NCBI GenBank assembly: GCA_900539175.1
Contig: UQAW01000133.1
Coordinates: 1 to 6,265 of the forward strand
Length of the DNA stretch: 6,265 bases
Source: an uncultured Lachnospiraceae bacterium
GTDB taxonomy: Bacteria > Bacillota > Clostridia > Lachnospirales > Lachnospiraceae
Direction of reading: 5' to 3'
Each line of letters opens with the position of its first letter. The first letter of the stretch is position 1. The notes beneath the pieces are model-generated. The model ran no database searches, had not been told where the DNA came from, and worked only from the letters and a program-made list of their open reading frames with translations. Shown one piece after another: positions 1-4,732 of this stretch. Position numbers and translations under genes: made by a program.

Positions 1-3
1 AAG

Positions 4-89
4 CGGAGAGGATGGGATTCGAACCCATGCGCCCTTTCGGACAAACGGTTTTCAAGACCGCCTCGTTATGACCACTTCGATACCTCTCC
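4..89 (-). tRNA. tRNA-Ser (anticodon UGA)
   Basis: This serine tRNA decodes UCA (and probably other UCN codons by wobble). On the minus strand a 7-bp acceptor stem (GGAGAGG with CCTCTCC, 83-89 and 5-11) encloses a D arm, an anticodon stem GCGGT/ACCGT with loop CTTGAAA (anticodon TGA at 52-54), a long class II variable arm with stem GTCC/GGGC closed by a GAAA loop, and a T arm with loop TTCGAAT. The long variable arm and the G discriminator (position 4) are serine hallmarks. The bases after the discriminator are CTT, so CCA is not encoded and must be added after 3' trimming, probably by RNase Z. It has its own promoter about 80 bases upstream. Its terminator would lie outside the window. Confidence 0.97.
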
Positions 90-105
90 AAATTGTTTAT
101 GCCAA

Positions 106-154
106 ATTCAGTATCCGTCTGTGCAGTCAAATTCCTGCAAACGTTTTACTGAAT
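106..154 (-). promoter_or_regulatory. Hairpin-forming leader of the tRNA-Ser transcript
   Basis: Between the predicted start of transcription (about 160) and the mature tRNA 5' end (89) lies a leader of about 70 bases, long for a bacterial tRNA. It contains the perfect 8-base inverted repeat ATTCAGTA (147-154) and TACTGAAT (106-113), and inside it TGCAG (135-139) and CTGCA (122-126) around an 8-base loop, with a further CGT/ACG match between the two stems. No U-tract follows, so it is not an intrinsic terminator. RNase P would have to remove it. Its function is unknown. Confidence 0.5.
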
Positions 155-166
155 CGCGCAAGTGAT

Positions 167-195
167 ATATTACCATCATTAGGCAATAATGTCAA
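167..195 (-). promoter_or_regulatory. Sigma-A promoter of tRNA-Ser
   Basis: On the minus strand, TTGACA (190-195) is separated by exactly 17 bases from TAATAT (167-172). The -35 is a perfect consensus match and the -10 matches at four of six positions. An A/T-rich tract (196-220) directly upstream, at the end of ispD, could act as an UP element. The tRNA therefore does not depend on readthrough from ispD, although no terminator separates them. Predicted start of transcription is near 160. Confidence 0.9.
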
Positions 196-213
196 TAACT
201 TTTTTACATTTTT

Positions 214-912
214 TTAATCTTTTTTTGCAAATACACCGGCAATCTCCAAATCCTCTTCCGTTGTGATCTTAATATTCCTGTAACTTCCCATAAACACATG
301 TACAGGATGCCCGCTCATCTTCTCTAAAACCATAGCATCATCCGTAATACCCGTTTTATCAAGCTGCTGAAGCTGGTTGTATGCGCTTCTAATCAATGAA
401 TATTCAAAGATCTGAGGTGTCTGAATCGCCCAAACATGGCTGCGTTTTGGAGTTTCTGCCACAACACCTCTGGAATCAGTGATTTTAATCGTATCCTTGG
501 ATGGAACGCCTGCTACACAGGCGCCCTTTATCTTTACCTCTTTATATCCCCGCTGCAGTATCTCTTCCGTCACAAAGGGTCTTGCTCCATCATGAATAAA
601 CACATAATCCGTATCCCCACAATATTTTAGTCCCTCATATACCGAATCGTAACGCTCTGTACCTCCGGCAATCACCTGTTTCACTTTCGAGAAACCATAT
701 TTTTCAACAATCTCACTTTTGCAATAAGAAACCGACTCTTCCGACGTCACCAAAACAATCGCATCAATCAGTTCAGAATTCTGAAAACATTTCAGTGAAT
801 AGTATAACACCGGCCTTTCCAAAATATTCATAAACTGTTTCGGAATGACACTTCCCATTCTGGTTCCCTTTCCGGCAGCCAATAAAATCACAGTACATAC
901 TTCTTTTTTCAT
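214..912 (-). CDS. ispD: 2-C-methyl-D-erythritol 4-phosphate cytidylyltransferase
   Basis: IspD joins CTP and 2-C-methyl-D-erythritol 4-phosphate to form CDP-ME, the third step of the MEP isoprenoid pathway, in the cytoplasm. The 232-residue product has the expected length. The N-terminal nucleotide-binding signature AAGKGTRMG (12-20) holds Arg18, and PKQF holds Lys25; together they match the CTP-binding Arg and Lys of the family. The IHDGARP motif (106-112) supplies the metal-site Asp108. Thr141, Arg157 and Lys215 (NIKIT) match the conserved substrate-binding positions. I chose the ATG at 912 because GGGAG lies 5 bases upstream and family members begin just before this motif. An in-frame TTG at 936 with its own AGGAG would add 8 residues. 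The gene follows tsaD by 44 bases and is probably co-transcribed with it. No terminator is visible after the stop. Confidence 0.96.
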   Translation of the reverse strand: MKKEVCTVILLAAGKGTRMGSVIPKQFMNILERPVLYYSLKCFQNSELIDAIVLVTSEESVSYCKSEIVEKYGFSKVKQVIAGGTERYDSVYEGLKYCGDTDYVFIHDGARPFVTEEILQRGYKEVKIKGACVAGVPSKDTIKITDSRGVVAETPKRSHVWAIQTPQIFEYSLIRSAYNQLQQLDKTGITDDAMVLEKMSGHPVHVFMGSYRNIKITTEEDLEIAGVFAKKD

Positions 913-917
913 CAGAT

Positions 918-922
918 CTCCC
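918..922 (-). promoter_or_regulatory. Ribosome binding site selecting the ispD ATG
   Basis: GGGAG lies 5 bases before the ATG at 912. A competing AGGAG at 940-944 lies only 3 bases before an in-frame TTG at 936. The better spacing, the ATG codon and family length favour the downstream start. Confidence 0.65.
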
Positions 923-956
923 TTAATTTCCCACAACTTCTCCTACTGATGAACCC

Positions 957-1979
957 TTAACGTTCCCCCAGCTTCAGATTCGGTACCGCATTCAGATCCA
1001 GCCCGTGCCGTGTTCCCTTCTGGTATTCGTAATACGCTGCAACACCAATCATAGCCGCATTATCGGTACAGTAAATCGGTGATGGATGGTAGAATGCAAT
1101 TCCTTCTTTCCTGCAGGCTTCCTTCATCGCTGCCCGCAGATGCTGATTGGATGCCACACCTCCTGCAATTGCCAGTTTATCCATATGGTAATCTTTGGCT
1201 GCACGGATTGCATTATCCACCAGAACATCAATTACTGCTTTTTGAAAGGACGCTGCCACATCAGCCTGTACGATCTCCCCCCCTGCCATCCTGCATTTAT
1301 TGAGATAATTCAAAACGGCTGATTTCAACCCACTAAAGCTGAAATCGTAAGGCGCATCTGCCACATGTGCTCTTGGAAATGATATAGCATCCGGATTTCC
1401 CTGTTCCGAGAGCTTATCAATTTTAGGTCCGCCTGGGTATCCTAAGCCAATTGCACGCGCCACCTTATCAAATGCTTCACCAGCCGCATCATCCCTTGTC
1501 CTGCCCAATATCTCAAATTCGCCGTAATCCTTTACAATGACAAGATGGGTATGACCGCCCGAAATAATTTCACACATAAATGGCGGCTCCAGTTCCAGAT
1601 GCTCTATATAATTGGCTGATACATGTCCTTCGATATGGTGAACACCTACAAGCGGCAGTTTTCTTGCATAGGCAATCGCTTTTGCCTCTGCAACTCCTAC
1701 CAGAAGCGCGCCAACTAGCCCAGGACCGTATGTAACGCCGACAGCATCCAGATCTTCCAACGTAACTCCTGCGTCGTCAAGTGCCTGCTGTATCACCTGA
1801 TTTATTTTTTCAATATGTTTTCTGGAGGCAATCTCCGGAACAACACCACCGTACAGTGTATGCAGTTTAATCTGGGATGAAATTACATTTGACAGAATCG
1901 TTCTTCCATTTTTTACAACAGCAGCTGCCGTCTCATCGCAGGAGCTCTCTATCGCAAGTATCAATACATCTTTTTCCAT
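957..1979 (-). CDS. tsaD: tRNA N6-adenosine threonylcarbamoyltransferase TsaD
   Basis: TsaD (Kae1/YgjD/Gcp family) transfers the threonylcarbamoyl group from threonylcarbamoyl-AMP to A37 of tRNAs reading ANN codons, making t6A with TsaB and TsaE. The 340-residue length is typical. The ASKHA-fold signature IESSCDET is at 10-17. The metal-binding HxxxH is His115 and His119 within HHIEGH, and the third metal ligand is Asp306 in TDNAAM. The nucleotide-binding glycine loop IAGGVASNQHL is at 271-281, and SGGHTHL at 140-146 is also characteristic. The ATG at 1979 has GAGGG 7 bases upstream. The older annotation as an O-sialoglycoprotein endopeptidase is not supported by current knowledge of the family. 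tsaB and tsaE are not in the window. The gene sits between rnz (84 bases upstream) and ispD (44 bases downstream), probably in one operon. Confidence 0.98.
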   Translation of the reverse strand: MEKDVLILAIESSCDETAAAVVKNGRTILSNVISSQIKLHTLYGGVVPEIASRKHIEKINQVIQQALDDAGVTLEDLDAVGVTYGPGLVGALLVGVAEAKAIAYARKLPLVGVHHIEGHVSANYIEHLELEPPFMCEIISGGHTHLVIVKDYGEFEILGRTRDDAAGEAFDKVARAIGLGYPGGPKIDKLSEQGNPDAISFPRAHVADAPYDFSFSGLKSAVLNYLNKCRMAGGEIVQADVAASFQKAVIDVLVDNAIRAAKDYHMDKLAIAGGVASNQHLRAAMKEACRKEGIAFYHPSPIYCTDNAAMIGVAAYYEYQKGTRHGLDLNAVPNLKLGER

Positions 1980-2016
1980 CTATTTTCCCTCTGTTCTCTT
2001 ATATCAATGATGTTGA

Positions 2017-2036
2017 GGTCAAAAAGTATTTTGACC
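2017..2036. repeat. 20-bp palindrome between rnz and tsaD
   Basis: GGTCAAAA and TTTTGACC form a perfect 8-bp inverted repeat around four bases. It lies in the 84-base rnz-tsaD gap, about 40 bases before the tsaD start. On the transcribed strand it is followed by TCAACATC and not by a T-run, so it does not look like an intrinsic terminator. It could be an operator for a dimeric regulator, an RNA processing or stability hairpin, or a copy of an interspersed palindromic repeat. The sequence alone does not decide between these. Confidence 0.6.
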
Positions 2037-2063
2037 CCTATGATACACGGATTGTTCCGCATT

Positions 2064-2978
2064 TCATGCTTCCTCTTCAAACAACAATTCCACTGACCTG
2101 CCATCTTTTGCAGTAAAAGTATTCGGGAATATCCCGCGCACACTCTCCAGATATTCCTCCGGATGTACCAGAGAGGGACTGTAATGTGTCAGCCACATTT
2201 CGCGCACCTTCGCTTCTTTTGCCAGATATCCGGCCTCTTTAAACGTCATATGTTTATACTCTTTTGCTTTTGCATCTTTATCCGGTTCTCCATACATTCC
2301 CTCACAGATAAAAAGATCAGATCCGGCTGCATGTTCAGAAATAGACGGCACCGGTCTGGTATCTGTACAATAAGTCAGTTTAATTCCCTTTCTCGCCTGT
2401 CCGAGCACCATATCCGGAGTATAAATCTTACCGTCCACTTCTACAGTCTGTCCTTTTTGAAGGGGATTCCAGTATTTGATCGGAATCTCCTGCTCACGCG
2501 CACGTTCCACATCAAATTTTCCGATCCGCGGAATCTCGATCGTATAGCCATAACAGATCACATTATGATTCACGCGAAATGCTGTAATGTGATAACCCGC
2601 AATCTCAAACTTCTGCTCCGGTTCTGTTATTTCAATACATTCAATCCGAAACGGAAGTTCCGGCGCTATTACCCGCAATGCCGACACAACACGGTTCAAC
2701 CCCTTGGGACCGATTAAAGTCAGCGGTTCCGTGCGCTCTGCATTTCCCATCGTAAGCAGAAGCCCAGGCAGACCGCTGATATGATCCGCGTGATAATGCG
2801 TAAAACAGATTACATCAATCGGTTTAAAAGACCATCCTTTTTCCTTTACGGCAATCTGTGTTCCCTCACCGCAGTCTATCATCAGATTGCTGCCATTATA
2901 CCTCGTCATCAAAGAAGTGAGCCACCGTCTTGGCAAAGGCATCATCCCTCCGGTTCCTAACAAACATACATCCAGCAT
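2064..2978 (-). CDS. rnz: Ribonuclease Z (metallo-beta-lactamase fold tRNA 3' endonuclease)
   Basis: RNase Z cuts pre-tRNAs lacking encoded CCA just after the discriminator base, so that CCA can be added. The 304-residue product matches the usual length of about 305. The zinc ligands of the family are all visible: HYHADH gives His61, His63, Asp65 and His66, followed by His138 (VNHN), Asp206 (CTDTRP) and His265 (LTHYS). His243 in KHMTF aligns with the conserved HxT motif histidine. Residues about 154-193 (FDVERAREQEIP onward to TPDMVLG) occupy the position of the RNase Z flexible arm that binds tRNA. Several signature motifs differ from the classic form: LLGTGGMMPLPRRW replaces GTSAGVPTxxRN, and ICEGMYG replaces HEATF. 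The ATG at 2978 is chosen because AAAGGAG lies 5 bases upstream; an ATG at 2999 lacks such a site. A less specific MBL hydrolase is possible but less likely. Confidence 0.88.
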   Translation of the reverse strand: MLDVCLLGTGGMMPLPRRWLTSLMTRYNGSNLMIDCGEGTQIAVKEKGWSFKPIDVICFTHYHADHISGLPGLLLTMGNAERTEPLTLIGPKGLNRVVSALRVIAPELPFRIECIEITEPEQKFEIAGYHITAFRVNHNVICYGYTIEIPRIGKFDVERAREQEIPIKYWNPLQKGQTVEVDGKIYTPDMVLGQARKGIKLTYCTDTRPVPSISEHAAGSDLFICEGMYGEPDKDAKAKEYKHMTFKEAGYLAKEAKVREMWLTHYSPSLVHPEEYLESVRGIFPNTFTAKDGRSVELLFEEEA

Positions 2979-2983
2979 AAAAA

Positions 2984-2990
2984 CTCCTTT
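2984..2990 (-). promoter_or_regulatory. Ribosome binding site deciding the rnz start
   Basis: AAAGGAG with 5-base spacing precedes the ATG at 2978. The upstream in-frame ATG at 2999 is preceded by CAATTGGATGA, with no usable Shine-Dalgarno match, so the 304-residue product is preferred. Confidence 0.85.
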
Positions 2991-3017
2991 ATCTTCCATT
3001 CATCCAATTGCACATAC

Positions 3018-3051
3018 AAAAACACCGAAAATCTTAAAGAAGATTTCCGGT
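3018..3051 (-). terminator. Intrinsic terminator of tRNA-Pro
   Basis: On the minus strand, ACCGGAAATCTT (3040-3051) and AAGATTTTCGGT (3024-3035) form a 12-bp stem with one G-U pair and a 4-base loop, followed by G and five Ts (3018-3022). It begins 12 bases after the tRNA-Pro discriminator and ends 39 bases before the rnz start codon. It should end most tRNA-Pro transcripts and leave only readthrough for rnz. Confidence 0.92.
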
Positions 3052-3063
3052 ATTCTTCGTCAG

Positions 3064-3137
3064 TCGAAGCGACGGGATTCGAACCCACGACCTCTGCGTC
3101 CCGAACGCAGCGCTCTACCAAACTGAGCCACGCTTCG
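3064..3137 (-). tRNA. tRNA-Pro (anticodon CGG)
   Basis: This 74-base proline tRNA reads CCG. The acceptor stem is CGAAGCG with CGCTTCG (3131-3137 and 3065-3071), the D stem is GCTC/GAGC, the anticodon stem is CTGCG/CGCAG with loop TTCGGGA (anticodon CGG at 3101-3103), and the T loop is TTCGAAT. The C1-G72 pair and A73 (position 3064) are bacterial proline identity features. The bases after A73 are CTG, so CCA is not encoded and 3' trimming plus CCA addition are needed. It is a self-contained unit with a consensus promoter and an intrinsic terminator, directly upstream of rnz. Confidence 0.97.
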
Positions 3138-3173
3138 ATTTTTTGATGTTTTGTTTTCGCATCAGCAATATGT

Positions 3174-3202
3174 ATTATATTTTAATTCATAAAAAATGTC
3201 AA
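3174..3202 (-). promoter_or_regulatory. Consensus sigma-A promoter of tRNA-Pro
   Basis: Perfect TTGACA (3197-3202), a 17-base spacer and perfect TATAAT (3174-3179) on the minus strand. The 35 or so bases upstream (3203-3240) are almost pure A/T tracts and resemble an UP element, as expected for a strong stable-RNA promoter. Transcription should start near 3167, giving a leader of about 30 bases. Confidence 0.96.
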
Positions 3203-3250
3203 CTATTTTTTCAAAAAAAATAAAAAATATTTTATTTTCTGTTTTTAAAC

Positions 3251-3305
3251 GGTGCGAATGGAGCTAAATACAGGAAAATAGTCCTGCCCTAAAGCTCCAT
3301 TCACC
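3251..3305 (-). terminator. Two-tier hairpin after the 3D-domain gene, possible terminator
   Basis: On the minus strand, GGTGAATGGAGCT (3293-3305) pairs with AGCTCCATT and CACC (3251-3265), with only a 2-base CG bulge. The loop holds a second stem, CAGGA (3282-3286) with TCCTG (3271-3275). It starts 15 bases after the stop of the 3D-domain gene, where a terminator is expected. The following T-tract is only three bases long, so it may terminate weakly or mainly protect the mRNA 3' end. Confidence 0.65.
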
Positions 3306-3319
3306 CTATAAATCCTACA

Positions 3320-4567
3320 CTAATTCAAACGATATACATCTGCATACCGGACTCCAAAAGCAATTGCTTCGGAATGGCTTCCGCAGAAGACATCCACATG
3401 TCCATACTGAGTTCCCCTGTCTTCTACCGTGTAGACATGTCCGTTAATAAGCAGCTGAGTTCCAAAGGGAAGACCCGCCATTGCAATCGTTCTGCCTGCT
3501 GTAGGAGTTGTTCCGCTGGCTGTCGTACCACCAGACCACTTGCCGCAGCAGCTTGAACATGCACAATAAGAAGTAAGTTTAAATTTGCCAAGATATGTAC
3601 CCTGTGAATCCGAAGAAGGTTGCTCTCCCAAACTGCTCTCTGCCTTCGTTGGTGTTGCTGGTGCACTATTGCTGCTGTTCTGATTCTTTCCGGAACTTTG
3701 TGAGGAACCGGAAGCATTCTGGATCGTCTTATTCTTTGCAGCCTTTTGTGCAGCCTCCTGTTCCTGCCGCTCTCTTTCCTGTCGTTTTCTTTCTTCTTCC
3801 TGCCGCTGCCGCTCTACTTCCTCATTCTTAGCCTGAATCAAAAGTTGTGTAATCGTCTCTTCCTGAGCGCTGATTTCAGAAAGCAGTTTATTCGCTTCTG
3901 ATTGGGCACTGTCGATATTCTCGCTGTACTCGCGTATCTGATAATAAGTCGCCTCATATAATTCCTGTATCTGTTCCTGCTTCTCAGAGCTCTGCGCCTG
4001 TAATAATGCAATCTGCTGCTGTTCTTCAAGAACCTGCGTTTCCTTTTCTTCCACCTGCATTTTGACCTTTGCATACTCGTCAAGCATCTCCCTGTCATAC
4101 CGGGTAATCTCTGCCATATTCTGGGCACTGTTTAAAAAATCCCCGAAATTATCAGAAGAAAATAATACTTCCATATATCCCGTGCTGGAATTCTCATACA
4201 TATACTGGATCCGAAGCTTCATATCTTCATAACGCTGCTTTTCCTGCTGCCTGGCTTCCTCAAGTTCCTGCTGAACCTGTATAAGCTCCATCTGCTTCGC
4301 TTCGGAATCTCTTTGCAGTTGTTCCATACTTTCCTGTAAATCAGTCAATTGCTGGCTTAAATCCGACAGATATGCTTCCGACTGATCTTTTTTTGATTCC
4401 AGATCCGCTATTTTGTTTCTGGTACTCTCCAAGGTAGACTCGGTTGTCTTTTTCCGGGCTTCCGCATCGTCAATCTTTTCCCTCGTTGTTGCCGCATAAC
4501 ACGGCAATATGGAGACTGCAGTAAGTATAGCCGTAAGCACTAAACTGAATCGTCTCTTGTCTTTCAT
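3320..4567 (-). CDS. Exported coiled-coil protein with C-terminal 3D domain
   Basis: This 415-residue protein probably acts outside the membrane on the cell wall. It begins with a signal peptide: basic MKDKRRF, a hydrophobic stretch at 8-22 and likely cleavage after CYA at 25. Two long coiled coils (about 28-125 and 158-275) flank a short hydrophobic segment (GYMEVLFSSDNFGDFL, 130-145), a layout resembling the N-terminal regulatory part of PcsB/CwlO-type peptidoglycan hydrolases. The second coil ends in a Glu/Arg/Gln-rich run, followed by a Ser/Asn/Thr/Pro linker (281-322). The C-terminal 3D domain (324-415) has the YCACSSCCGKWSGG and TASGT signatures, and retains Asp383 (VEDRG) and Asp392 (HVDVF). 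The usual AVDPxVIP segment is shortened to AMAGLP, so the first of the three Asp is missing. GAGG lies 8 bases before the ATG. The family is related to the MltA lytic transglycosylase fold; enzymatic activity here is inferred. Confidence 0.87.
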   Translation of the reverse strand: MKDKRRFSLVLTAILTAVSILPCYAATTREKIDDAEARKKTTESTLESTRNKIADLESKKDQSEAYLSDLSQQLTDLQESMEQLQRDSEAKQMELIQVQQELEEARQQEKQRYEDMKLRIQYMYENSSTGYMEVLFSSDNFGDFLNSAQNMAEITRYDREMLDEYAKVKMQVEEKETQVLEEQQQIALLQAQSSEKQEQIQELYEATYYQIREYSENIDSAQSEANKLLSEISAQEETITQLLIQAKNEEVERQRQEEERKRQERERQEQEAAQKAAKNKTIQNASGSSQSSGKNQNSSNSAPATPTKAESSLGEQPSSDSQGTYLGKFKLTSYCACSSCCGKWSGGTTASGTTPTAGRTIAMAGLPFGTQLLINGHVYTVEDRGTQYGHVDVFCGSHSEAIAFGVRYADVYRLN

Positions 4568-4608
4568 TTTTCATACCTCGTACTTTCACTTGCCCTGATG
4601 CTTTTTTG

Positions 4609-4637
4609 ATTATAGCACACTTTTTTAAAGATTGGAA
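4609..4637 (-). promoter_or_regulatory. Extended -10 promoter of the 3D-domain gene
   Basis: On the minus strand, TGCTATAAT (4609-4617) is a perfect -10 with the TGn extension. At 17 bases the -35 is TTCCAA (4632-4637), a weak match, which the extended -10 may offset. Predicted start near 4602 gives a leader of about 35 bases before the ATG at 4567. Confidence 0.75.
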
Positions 4638-4661
4638 GCCATTTTTTAACCTTCCGTAACA

Positions 4662-4714
4662 ACAACGTAATATTTTGTCGCATTTTCCCAACAATCTTCC
4701 ACAATTTACGTTAT
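4662..4714 (-). other. Inverted repeat downstream of the methyltransferase gene
   Basis: ATAACGTAA (4706-4714) and TTACGTTGT (4662-4670) on the minus strand can form 9 pairs, one of them G-U, around 35 bases. It begins about 20 bases after the stop codon and has no T-run. It is the only structure I see where a terminator for this gene would be expected. The loop is long and the support weak. Confidence 0.3.
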
Positions 4715-4732
4715 ATTTTTACGATATCCTCT

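Noticed and set aside
2004..2036. Possible tsaD promoter with TTGACC and TATAAG
   Set aside because: The spacing is only about 13 bases, too short for sigma-A, and the -35 is part of the palindrome.
1961..2143. 60-codon minus-strand frame spanning the rnz-tsaD gap
   Set aside because: It overlaps both the rnz end and the tsaD start in another frame, reads through the palindrome and shows no protein signature.
2163..2717. 184-codon plus-strand frame opposite rnz
   Set aside because: It is the antisense of a clear metallo-beta-lactamase gene with all metal ligands, has no recognisable domain, and its composition reflects the complementary codons.
3424..4128. Arg/Gln-rich minus-strand frames inside the 3D-domain gene
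   Set aside because: They are out-of-frame readings of its repetitive coiled-coil and linker codons, without their own starts or domains.
3810..4560. Glu/Gln-rich repetitive segment as a tandem repeat or domesticated element
   Set aside because: The low complexity is ordinary heptad coiled-coil composition; I see no exact DNA repeat unit.
4635..4656. Short inverted repeat GGAAG/CTTCC before the 3D-domain promoter
   Set aside because: Only five pairs around a 12-base A/T-rich loop with no clean T-run; not convincing as a terminator for the methyltransferase gene.
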